DNA from: Alternaria dauci
Lineage: Eukaryota > Ascomycota > Dothideomycetes > Pleosporales > Pleosporaceae
DNA length: 64,000 nt
Assembly: GCF_042100115.1 (NCBI RefSeq)
Contig: NC_091276.1
Span: 2,046,001-2,110,000, forward strand
Direction of reading: 5' to 3'
Shown here: piece by piece, positions 12,105 to 21,681 of the stretch
Layout: each line of letters starts with the position of its first letter
Numbering within the stretch: position 1 is the stretch's first letter
Translations under genes and position numbers: made by a program
Notes under the pieces: generated by a model
Seen by the model: the letters and a program-made list of their open reading frames with translations, nothing else
Told to the model about the DNA's origin: nothing
Database searches by the model: none

Positions 12105-13021
12105 CAACGAGTAGGTGGCCATAGGTCAAGGTCACTGGCAGCCCATTTAAGTATGGGAGGTTGGGTGGTGGGCGGGCTTGAGTAACCAAGCAATCTGCTT
12201 TGATCTTATCTCAGCCTGCATCTCTCTCCAAGACTTGAACTGAATGGAAGTTGATCAATGGTGGCCTCTCACGAGCGGACGCTGACATTGCTTTAGTGCC
12301 GGTCTATATCTCGCTTCAGATCTCCGAGCTTCGAACTCTTTCGTCTTCTCTTGCCTCCTTTAGCCTCTACTATGCCGGTGTCAGAGCCTCTGCTACGGAC
12401 TGGACGGATCTCGAGGCTTCGCATTCCAAGACAGCTACCGCGAATGTTCTCATGAGACTTGACAGCCAGATCGTGGATCTCACAGTCGAGAAACAAGAGC
12501 TACAGAACATGAGCATTGAACGGTACCCTCCGAGGTTCGAAGGTGTTCTGCCATTTCCCCTTGGCTATGAGTCGTTGCCGGTTGAAGATGCAATCGATGG
12601 TCATGAGTTGTGATCACACGACCTGTTGTCGGCAATCAGAGTGACATGGCACCCCTGAAAGATGACGAGCCGACCACATCTTCTGCGTTTCGTACGACTC
12701 ACGTGCAAGGAGATACTCTGTAATGAGAAGTCTCGTAAGACCGAGGGCCTAGCATCTCTGTACACGACGGTGGTTCTACGAACGGATCAATCACGGCTCG
12801 AAGATGTCGCTACCGAAGTATTCAGGCTACATAGTCAACACTGCCAAAATTCACGCGCCTCATGCACTTCAACACTTCTTCATCACAACTTGCCCGACAG
12901 CTTTGTTTAGCCCCGCTGCAATAACATCGTACGACACAACCAATCTTCTTCGAATTCAGCGACTGCACCTCTAAAGAACGAGCACATTCTGCCCTCATCA
13001 TCGCCAGTTACGAGCGTCGTG
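12105..13021. other. Intergenic with orphan frames
   Basis: The frame at 12251-12613 has no upstream ATG (it opens at TTG), and the one at 12662-12910 resembles nothing known. I would not call either a gene. Confidence 0.4.
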
Positions 13022-14183
13022 ATGCCGCTCTCTGTAATCACTCGTCACACGATTCAGGTGCACGCGTCGCAAATGTTTCCGCGTTACGAGATACCAACAA
13101 AGACTCGGTTCGCGACCTATTGCTTGTTGTCCCTAATGTCGATATGCATCTTCCAGATGCGGCCTGTACGTGTCGACTACATCGCCGTACAACTCCTCTG
13201 GATAGTGATTCCCGCACAATTAATCTGGATGGCGATTCCCTTGATCTTCGTCGTCAGGTTATATGGTGAAAACGACTACTCTAGCAACGATACCAATGAT
13301 CAAGGTCCAAGATACGTAGACCCGAGCCCTCCCACACTATACACAACACTACTTTCGATGACGCTTGTCCACCTCGGTCAGATCGCAATCTGGACACGAA
13401 CCTACCTTTGCCCCCCCATCTACCTCCGCCAAAGACATTTGGGAATTCATTCAAGAATGCACTATCCACTTCGCAATCTCCTTCTGGGTACTTTCCGAGT
13501 GCGAGTACATGCGCGCGTACTGGCATTCTCGTCTCCAAGAGCGGCCCGCCAATCTCATCACACTTCTTCGCTCCATCCCTTCAGCCAATTTCGACTATAC
13601 CTTCCTTGTATCTCGCGATTGTTTTAGCTACCGGTGGCCATGCCAATATTACATACCACCCCGGGACGGATGGTGGTCCCTAGAAGCTCTCTTGGGAGCT
13701 CCACTCGATATTTTCCACATGACAAGTTTCACGTGTATGGGAATGGTCTGCCTCCTCTGTCCAGTCAGACGCTTCGTGAATCCGGATCCCAATGGCGACA
13801 GCTTTACCGTGAAAAACGAGTTCATGGGAGTGTTCTTTACGCCAAGGTCGCGCTGGTTTATATTCCTTGACCTTGCGCTCCAGCGTCCAGTCCGGTTAGT
13901 CAACAGGATGCTGTTTGAATTGGCTGCGGAGGGTATTAAGAGTGCTTTGGATCGGTGGAGGCGGCGTGGTCTGCATGGGAAGGCTGATGGAAATGACCTC
14001 GAGAGCACGGATGACCTATCCGCGTCGCGCACCCTTCGCACCGGCTCACCTCAATCCCCTTTGAACAGCGAAGACATTGCCTACACACAGTGGCCGGGAT
14101 CCGAACAACTCTATGAGAATCCCTGGAACGACGGGGATACTTCGAATCGCGATGATACTTCACCCGAACGATATATCTCCTAA
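13022..14183 (+). CDS. Polytopic membrane protein of unknown family, with a frame change
   Basis: The first frame opens at ATG 13022 and encodes three hydrophobic stretches, including YIAVQLLWIVIPAQLIWMAI. From about 13362 the protein-like reading shifts to the +1 frame (AKDIWEFIQECTIHFAISFW) and runs to the stop at 14183, ending near SEQLYENPWNDGD. Two explanations fit. One is an indel in the seven-C run at 13411-13417. The other is a short intron from GTCAGA at 13378 to an AAG acceptor near 13435, which joins the frames but uses weak signals. The LYENPW tail is shared with the broken gene at 11562-12039. I recognise no domain. Confidence 0.45.
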
Positions 14184-14291
14184 CCTCGCGAAAACTCTTC
14201 GTCGCTTTGATCGCATATCTAGGCATATCCGCTGACGTCACGTCGAATCTCACTCCTCGTTGGGCACGAAGACTATTCGAACGCCCTATAC

Positions 14292-15763
14292 ATGGTCAAG
14301 CCTTCACGCTCAACCATGGTTTGGCGACGACCCATAACCGCCAGTGAGCCACTCACAACTTCGGAAACCCATATGTTCCCATACGCAAAAAGGCTCTCAT
14401 CAAGAGACGTACCGCGCATCAGAGAATTGGTCAAGCCTTCAGTATGGGCAGCTGCGAGTGGCGGTAGAGGAACACGAGCCGAACGAGAAGCCGTATGGTC
14501 AATAGACAAAGTACCTGGCATTCATCCTTCGGTGCTACACAAGGAGCAGATTGAGCCTTGGGTGGAGATATCGAGGAGGATTGGGTCGAGAGGAAGGCGA
14601 ACTGGAAGATACGGTGGACTGCGGCGGCTCGGGAGAACTCAAGGATCTATGCGACAGCGATGGTCGTGTTGGGCAACGCAGAGGACATGGTTTTGTGCCG
14701 ACTTCAGCTATTTTGAAAGCCCGCGCTTTATTGGAGAGCACAACGGTGCTATCAGCTGCTCAGATGGTGGGCGTCGGCGGCATGTGACTTTTGAAGCTGG
14801 ACTCAACGGAGGCGATGGTCGGACCCAGGATACCGCAGGTTCTCACTCAATGCTTCGACCACACTCCGCTAACCAAACTCAGACGACTTGACTCTACAAG
14901 GTAGTGTAGCTCCGGTCGCAAATCATCCCACACGCATCAGCCTGGTTTCTGGCTTGGCCATGAAAGAACTACTGACGTCTTGCCTAGGTCGAATTCGCGG
15001 CGTCTGCAGCGAATTCGCCCTTGGAGCTCACGTCTAATCATCCGCCGCATCACACATCAGAAGACCCGGCACGAGCTTTGCTTCCATACTCAGGTCCAAA
15101 CACGAACCCGAGTCGATGGCGAATCTGGGGTTCGGTATGTTGGTGGAGAACTTTGGCGGCCTCTTCGGATTGGCAGCAAGCAGGAAACGTACTGGTTACG
15201 GTATATTGGAAACACTAGGTACATGGATTGCCACTGCAGAGCATTGTTGGCGGCTATTCGTTGGGGTTGAGAATGATTTTGGACGACCAATCTGACAGAG
15301 GATGGCTCAGGTCAATCTGATACTGCTGCTCGACGTACCGACGAATCAATATGTCCTTGGCCTCACTCAGATCTACACATACTGTCCATGCATTTGAGTA
15401 TGAGCACTCGAGTCTTCCAAAGCTGTCCGCAAACACCACAGCTGCGCGTGAGCAGCCCTTTTACGCCCGACATGTCTTCATCCCAAATAATGCGCGCAAG
15501 TTTCAGAAAGCGAGAGTCGGTCTCAGACACGAGTCCTGATCTGAAATGTCACGAACCGTTCTTCGACAAGTTCAAAACAGCAAGTTCGAGAACGAAGCCC
15601 TATACAATCTGCGGGCTATCACTGGAAGTTCATCGCGCCAGCAAACCAAAGTTGTCCGAGATCGGTGCCGCTGAACGTATGGGATGCGGCACAGCAAGGT
15701 GTACTTGTGGTCATGTTTCAAATCCCTCGGGCCTCATTGTCGACCTTGCTGACCGCGACAGCT
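14292..15763 (+). pseudogene. Broken orphan coding region
   Basis: Several protein-like fragments occur in different frames with stops between them. One at about 14552-14722 reads RKANWKIRWTAAARENSR and then LGNAEDMVLCRLQLF before a TGA. One at about 15056-15293 reads LVENFGGLFGLAASRKRTGY. A Ser/Pro-rich frame runs 15296-15763. I could not join them by convincing introns. The pattern suggests a decayed gene of a lineage-specific family, but a multi-exon gene cannot be excluded. A perfect TGACGTCA palindrome lies just before it at 14233-14240. Confidence 0.3.
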
Positions 15764-16126
15764 AGACTGACCCATCTTATCTGGCTCTTAACCATTCACA
15801 TCTCTTCGTCTAAGTTGGAGTGCTATCTGGCCTATCATCGCAGGCAGTGATGGGGGATGAACGGTTCATTGACCAACAACCACAAGACAGTGCCCCAAGC
15901 CCGCATACACACTCTATGGGGTAGGAAGCTCTAGTCGTGTGGTACGGGGCGAGCCATACGGGACGGGACGGGCGCCTGATGGCTTGTTGTTGAGAGTTTA
16001 AAGAGGTTGTCTACATCCCCGGGACTGCTGTATCAGCTGGGTTCTCTCCAAAGGCACGGGCAGTTCCCATAGTCCCCATTTAGCTCGCGCGCTCTATAAT
16101 ACAGACCGTGTTACAGGCAATCCACT

Positions 16127-16727
16127 ATGAAGTCCTTCACGGCGCATTCCTGGCTCGAATTCTGGTTCTATGGGCTCTATCCTGCGCTGATGGTCGCACT
16201 GACATGTATCGGCGTCTTGGCCACGTTGGCTTTGTGGCCCTTTCAAATGAAGCCTACACCAAAGCTGTGTGAGAGATGCAAGTTAGTATACAATAGTCCT
16301 CGAGTGTTTCGTATGCTGAACAAGTTACAGGCAAAGGGAGAAGAGCGATGCCACGGAACGGATCTCTACAAGCGCGACTTTTGCCACTTCAGATGCTCGA
16401 CTTGACCCAAATCAGAAAGCATCTGAAGCGGAGCCGAGTAGGTCTCAGCACCCTGCTTTCCGGTACTCTTTCATACCGCCTTCGCCTTTTGGAGCCGGAA
16501 CTCCAATTCGGGTACCCTCGTTCCGCACGTCGTCGCCATACCAGCCTGAGGGAACACCCGTGCGCGTTCGCTCGTTGCGACATTTTTTACTTCCACCGCC
16601 GCTTAGCCGCCATCGTGCAGATGGAGAGCAGGGCTCTGATGGTGTGCAGACACCTGATAAGACGCCGAGCGTCAGTAGGCGGCTAAGTGCTGTTGCGGAG
16701 GACATGGTGGATGCTATCATGGTTTGA
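16127..16727 (+). CDS. Small orphan membrane protein
   Basis: Two exons: 16127-16281 and 16331-16727, giving 183 aa. The 49-nt intron has donor GTTAGT, a CTGAAC branch-like site and a TTACAG end; splicing moves the reading into a long open frame. The N-terminal third has a hydrophobic stretch (about 14-39, FWFYGLYPALMVALTCIGVL) followed by CERCK. The rest is Ser/Pro/Arg-rich and low complexity. I recognise no family. It belongs in style with the orphan membrane proteins at 11.5-14.2 kb. Confidence 0.5.
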
Positions 16728-17088
16728 CATGACGAACAAAGGTAAACCAGCACTGGGGTGCTGAAGCAGGAATGCAAACAAATTACGTCATGTCCATTTT
16801 AGTATCAATCCAGAGACATTACAATCCATACTTATTGGGATGATTAGTACTCAAAGATCTTACATGTTTGGGATCAACCGTGTGACCACGTGAAACCAAA
16901 CATGGTTCATAGACGGGAGAATGACACAGCTTTTCCGATGGTGAGCTGTGGAGGTTCCCGACTTCGGCATGGATGTCCACTTCAGGATGGCAGACCCCCC
17001 GCCAAGCCTACCGATGCTACCCGAAATCTCGCATCTGAGGATTCCATCATTCGGAGCTTGAACTTGGTAAGCTTGACAACACTGCGAT
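16728..17088. other. Upstream region of the FMP32-like gene
   Basis: Nothing was recognised apart from presumed promoter sequence for the gene at 17089. Confidence 0.4.
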
Positions 17089-18362
17089 ATGGCTGCCCCG
17101 AGATTGCCATTCCTATGGCCCATGCTGTTCCAGCCGGCGAAATCGCCTCGAGTGCGCGCGTCGATAGCAAAGGAGAATGCGTCCCGCACGCGACGGACAC
17201 GTCGTCATCTCACGACTTCGACCCGCCGGTCGGAGCAGACGATCCCACAGCGATACGGAAAGGCGTACGAACACGCAGCTCCAGCATTAGACCAACAGCC
17301 ACCAAAAGAACCTCAACAAAAAGGCCCGGCGACCACGGAGAAACCCCCACAAGACCCCATTCACGAACAAGAAGAAGGCGAGGAAGATGCGCCAACAGCA
17401 ACAACCAGTCCATCCACGCCCAGCAAAACCAGCGCAACCGAGGAAATTGCGCCGCCCAAGACTCCAGCGCCGGAACCTCTTAAGACGAGCGAGCCGAAAG
17501 CCCTCGACAGCGTCCTCCACATACCCACCGCCGCAGAAGAAGAGTCTCACAGGGCGCCGCACTTGAAAACGCCACCATATGTCCACCATTTCGATACCTA
17601 TGGCCTCGTCCGCAGACTCTCGCAATCCTCATACACGCCCGAGCAATCCATTACCCTTATGAAAGCTGTGCGACAGACGCTATTGGATAACATGGCTCTG
17701 GCGCGCGAAGGTCTTGTCAGCAAGAGCAACGTGGAGAACGACACGTATCTTTTCCGCGCGGCATGCAGCGAATTGAAGACAGAGATTGGGAATGCGCGGA
17801 AAGGAGAGATGGAGAGGATGCGCACGGAGAGGGGACAATTGCAACACGAGGTTGATATTCTCGGGCAGAGATTGGGCCAGGAGACGGGTGGGCTGAGGGA
17901 CGAGCTCAAGGGGCTATTTGACGACAGGAAGATGGCTGTTAGGCAGGAACAGCGACACATGGAGACAAAGGTATGTTTACGTCTTGCCCTGGCTTGTACA
18001 AACTATGTGTACTGACATTCCGCCAGATCCAGGAACTCAACTACAAGATCACAGTCGCTCTCAATTCTGACGCGCGCTCCGAGGTTGAGGGTCTCCGTTG
18101 GGTGCTCACTCGCCGCGCGGCTATTACAGTCGGTGTCAGTGCGTTTATGCTGTTCGTTGCGCTACGGTATACAAGTTACGTGCAACATCAGTTGCAGGAG
18201 GAGAAGAGGAGGAGCACACCGCCTCATAGACCCAGTCCGCTGGAGGATTTGGCGGATCATACGTCAACAGCGAGTAGACCGGTCGTGGATATCGCGAGTC
18301 CGACTCAGCATGATGCGCTTGGTGGGGAGCTCTTGGCTACAGAGGGCGTATCATTGGGTTGA
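17089..18362 (+). CDS. FMP32/MCUR1-like (DUF1640) mitochondrial inner-membrane protein
   Basis: Two exons: 17089-17970 and 18027-18362, giving 405 aa. The intron is GTATGT to CAG, 56 nt. The N-terminus is basic and Arg/Ser-rich like a mitochondrial presequence, followed by a Pro/Glu/Thr-rich linker. The conserved domain begins at VHHFDTYGLVRRL, continues through a coiled coil and ends in a transmembrane helix near residues 320-342 (AAITVGVSAFMLFVALRYTSY). This is the DUF1640/CCDC90 architecture. Yeast Fmp32 is linked to cytochrome c oxidase assembly and animal MCUR1 to mitochondrial calcium uptake. The linker is long for the family. Confidence 0.85.
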
Positions 18363-18457
18363 GCACCAGCATACAATAATAGATCAGGTGAAAGTGAACA
18401 TGAGGCAAAAGAGCCTGCATATATTCCGTCTCCCTGCGAATTTACACGAGGAAAATC

Positions 18458-19288
18458 CTACAGCTTATGTTTCTTCTCCCCGCTCGCGAGTCTCATAAAC
18501 TCCTTCTGTGGCACGCCCTTTAGAAACCTCTGCAATCCATCCATGACCTCGACCACACCCTGCCGATCCAACGCCTCCCTGATCGGCTTCTGAATCAACT
18601 CCTTGATCAAGACCAGACTCTCGCTATTGAGATGGTCACCCAGTCTATCGTCAACCTCCTTCCTGACCTCGGCCAAAAACTTTTCACTGTACTGTTCGCT
18701 CTTTACGTCAACTCCAGCGTCGATGACTTTGTTCACGAACCCCGTCGCTACGAGCTCGTCGCATGTGATGCGTTTCGACATGATGAGCGCCTCGTTCGCT
18801 TTTGAAATGCCGAGGCGCCGGACGAAGCCTATACTCGCATTCCCTTCTGTTACAAGGCCGAGAGAGGAAAAGGGCGTGAGGAGGAAAGTATGTGGCGCCG
18901 CGTAGATGAAATCCGAGAAAGCGATCAACGCGGCGCTGAGACCGACGACCGGACCGTTGAGCGCTGTAATGAGGATCTTGGGATGCGCATAGAATGCATG
19001 TGTTATGTGCAAGTTGTTGGCCACAAACGCCTTTAGGTACTGATGTCTTTCGTCAATGGCGCTGTCGTCGACTTTGGATCCGAATTCTACGTCTGCGCCT
19101 GCGCTGAAGAAACGCCCTGTGCCCGTGAGGATGGTGATGTAGATGTCGTCTCTGGCGGCGACTTCGTTCATGGCGCGGGCGAGTTTGTAGTAGCCATCGG
19201 TGCCTAGCGCGTTTAGTTTCTTGGGTGCGTTGAGGGTTATGATGGCGGTTTTGCCGTGGTAGGTTGTCAGGATGGGTTCGTCGGACAT
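18458..19288 (-). CDS. Enoyl-CoA hydratase/isomerase, probable peroxisomal delta3,delta2-enoyl-CoA isomerase
   Basis: Single exon, 276 aa. It has the crotonase fold: TAIITLNAPKKLNAL near the start, GTGRFFSAGADV as the oxyanion-hole segment, and ALNGPVVGLSAAL with the second oxyanion glycine. The C-terminus is HKL, a PTS1-type peroxisomal signal. Fungal Eci1-type enzymes shift double bonds so that unsaturated fatty acids can enter beta-oxidation; that role fits sequence and signal. Relatives in some fungal secondary-metabolite clusters share this fold, but no such cluster is seen here. It is convergent with the FMP32-like gene. Confidence 0.85.
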   Translation of the reverse strand: MSDEPILTTYHGKTAIITLNAPKKLNALGTDGYYKLARAMNEVAARDDIYITILTGTGRFFSAGADVEFGSKVDDSAIDERHQYLKAFVANNLHITHAFYAHPKILITALNGPVVGLSAALIAFSDFIYAAPHTFLLTPFSSLGLVTEGNASIGFVRRLGISKANEALIMSKRITCDELVATGFVNKVIDAGVDVKSEQYSEKFLAEVRKEVDDRLGDHLNSESLVLIKELIQKPIREALDRQGVVEVMDGLQRFLKGVPQKEFMRLASGEKKHKL

Positions 19289-19964
19289 GGTTGGATGGGT
19301 ATCAGCTGTACGAGTGGTTGTTGTGGTGTTGGAGGTTGGAATGGATGGGATGGGATGGAGTTCAGGATATTACCTAGGTATGCACGCCTGTAGGAGTCTT
19401 GGGGAGATTCACATTGCCGCAGCAGCGACTCCGCACACCAGGGCGTACGCCACCAACTACAGTGCACGGGTTTAGCTTTACTTGGAGCCCCGCCTAGATA
19501 CCGCCCCGTTGATTTCGAATAGGGCGTTAACCGACGATCAATCCATCAATCTTGGGGAGACTCTTAGGTGAGATGTCAGTGAGCTGAGGCTAGAATGCGG
19601 AGACGGAATGAGCATGGTGAACGCAACCGAATGCGACAGAGTGAGGTAGATGGATGGCGATGATGACTGCTTTGTCATTATGTTTTTGGCAATCTCGAAT
19701 CTATTGCTGTGAAGAGCAGGTGATTTGGCACAAGGATTACACGCTTGAAGCGGAGGACGTATGTGAAGGTCATGGCTTCCCCAGCTTCAGAGTGAGGAAA
19801 CGGACGCGCTGGCTGAGGCTGGAGATTAGATCTGTGTGCGCCAATCGCCGAACCATCACCGACCAGATCTGCGCCTCTTCGACTCCATCATCACTCCACT
19901 TGTGCGCCAAAGTTTCGAGCCGCGCCGCAAGTCGCAAACCACCCCCCACAACAAACCCGCAAAG
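19289..19964. other. Intergenic between isomerase and pet100
   Basis: Divergent upstream regions of the isomerase and pet100. It contains a TTACCTAGGTATGC element near 19370, of a type repeated near 47.87 kb. The open frame starting at 19654 overlaps pet100 out of frame and is not supported. Confidence 0.4.
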
Positions 19965-20283
19965 ATGGGTGGCCCCAACCTGGAAGTCTTCAAGGCACGT
20001 ACGACCGACACAACATGCCGCGCACGCAACTAACCCGACACACCAGTTTGGAATGTACATTCTCTTCCCGATCAGCATCATGTACTACTTTGGCACAAAT
20101 CTCGACGGCAAATTCACGGTCCCCGATTTCTGGCCCAAGCCAGGCCAGACGCACAAGATACCGTACGACAGGGATGAGATTGCAAAGGAGTTGGAGAGGT
20201 TGAAGCAGAGGAATTTGGAGAACAAGAGGAGGAGGGAGGAGCAGGAGAGGTTGAGGGAGCTGGGAACCGGGAGGGAGGAGTAG
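19965..20283 (+). CDS. pet100: Cytochrome c oxidase assembly factor Pet100
   Basis: Two exons: 19965-19994 (30 nt) and 20047-20283, giving 88 aa. Joining MGGPNLEVFK to FGMYILFPISIMYYFGTNLD restores the invariant Pet100 N-terminus, which requires the exon to end at AAG followed by GCACGT. The intron is therefore GC-AG. The nearby GT at 19999 would put the next exon out of frame. The membrane helix is near residues 11-27, followed by VPDFWPK and a charged coiled-coil tail. Pet100 chaperones complex IV assembly in the mitochondrial inner membrane. Confidence 0.92.
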
Positions 20284-20503
20284 AGACGGCAACTGGGCCG
20301 GTAAAAGGCACCGAATCACGAATACCTAAGACGAGAAGCGACTACGAGACAGGCATGAAGTTAAAGCCTAAGACGCTACGGAGTCACTCGTGTAGGAGGC
20401 GCGGAGCACGGGGATACATCTTGTTCCGCATGGATATCAGCGGTATTGTACAATACTGTATATTACAAAAACGTACAACAGCCTGGAGAGTCAGAGCCAG
20501 AGA

Positions 20504-21485
20504 TCAGGCAGTGACCTTGCCTCTCAACTCCTCCCAGACATCATCTCCTATGCTGCCCTTTGTCCAGTTCATGTACACTCCTTGTACACCCTGCACTTCC
20601 TGCAGGTCGTCCAAGAAGCTTCCCAATTCTTTGGCTGCCCCCTCGTCTTCCAAAGGCACCTTTGTGTCCTCATTGGGATCGTAGATGATCTCGCTCTCCT
20701 CAATCTCGAGATCTAGCTCTTTCGCCAGTTTCTCCGCCGTCTTGTTTGTCGATGCAGGTTCCGTGTACAGCACGACTCTGCCGTCGGCGTCCTCGTCTAC
20801 GTCCAGCACGCCGGCGTCTAGAGCTGGCTCCAGTATCTCGTCGACGCCAACGCCGTCTTTCTTGCGTAGTATTATCCGACCTTTCTTTTCAAACATGAAG
20901 GCTACCGTTGACACACTGCCACCTGCCTCTTTTACGAGGAGGCGTAGATCGGCCAGGGTGCGCAGCTTGTTGTCTGTCTGACATTCGACTATCGTGGCGA
21001 TGGAGGGCGGTAAGATCGCTTCCAGTAGGACGTTCTCGAGGGCGGCACCCGACGCGGAGAGGCCCTGTCCACGGGCTATTGCGGCTTCGATGGAGGCTTT
21101 TGGCACAGCCGACTTTTTTGCCGTGGAGATTGCGAGGGCGAGGCGGGGGTTCAGGTCGGGATTTGGGCCGGCGAGCTTGACGGCGTTTGTGATGTCGCGG
21201 GTCATGAGAGAGCGCTGCTTGGACTTGCCAGCGTCGTTTTTGGCCTTGTCATGTTTGATCGTCGCCCACTTGCTGTCGCGTGTCAGAGGTGTGCCGTTGG
21301 GTTGCGAGGACGACGTACGAGTGGCCTGATTGTAGATTTTGGGTGGTGCTCAAACATCGCACTTGTTCTTGTATGCGCCAATTCCTCGAGCGCGGGACAT
21401 TTCGACAGGAGCAGGCTATCGCACTGTCCTTGGAGAGAGCAGACAATACCGCACGGCGAACTGCAATAGACATGGAGATCGACAT
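20504..21485 (-). CDS. TACO1/YebC-family mitochondrial translation factor
   Basis: Two exons: 21485-21319 and 21272-20504, giving 311 aa. The intron (GTACGT to CAG, 46 nt) lies inside the family signature; splicing rebuilds SGHSKWATIKHDKAKNDAGK. The N-terminus is an Arg/Ser-rich presequence ending near VRCLSTTQ. The YebC/DUF28 domain follows, with KKSAVPKASIEAAIARGQG and VECQTDNKLRTLADLR. TACO1 is known to activate translation of mitochondrial COX1, and bacterial YebC proteins help ribosomes at proline stretches. The start could be ATG 21485 or 21473. Confidence 0.9.
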
Positions 21486-21681
21486 GGATTGCTATCTTCA
21501 CGTGTGACAAAAGTTGGGGATGCACACCGTGCCTGCCAAGACGGGGGTCCGCAATCCCACCTGCATCCACCGGCATCTCCACACTCGACATCTGTCAAGA
21601 GCAGGACACGGCGCGATATGAACAGCCGAATGCGATAGGCTGCGACAACACGACCCAAGTCGCGCAATCTCCTCCTAAGAC
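21486..21681. promoter_or_regulatory. Short shared upstream region of TACO1 and Laa1 genes
   Basis: Only 196 bp separates the two divergent ATGs, so both promoters must overlap here or lie in the neighbour's transcript. No TATA box was recognised. Confidence 0.45.

Noticed and set aside
12251..12613. 120-codon open frame
   Set aside because: It opens with TTG, has no upstream ATG or splice acceptor and matches no family.
6429..16126. Transposable element in the gene-poor region
   Set aside because: I saw no terminal repeats, integrase, reverse transcriptase or transposase motifs; the region looks like gene decay instead.
20904..21329. Open frames on the plus strand opposite the TACO1 gene
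   Set aside because: They lie antisense to a conserved YebC domain and are Arg-rich shadows.
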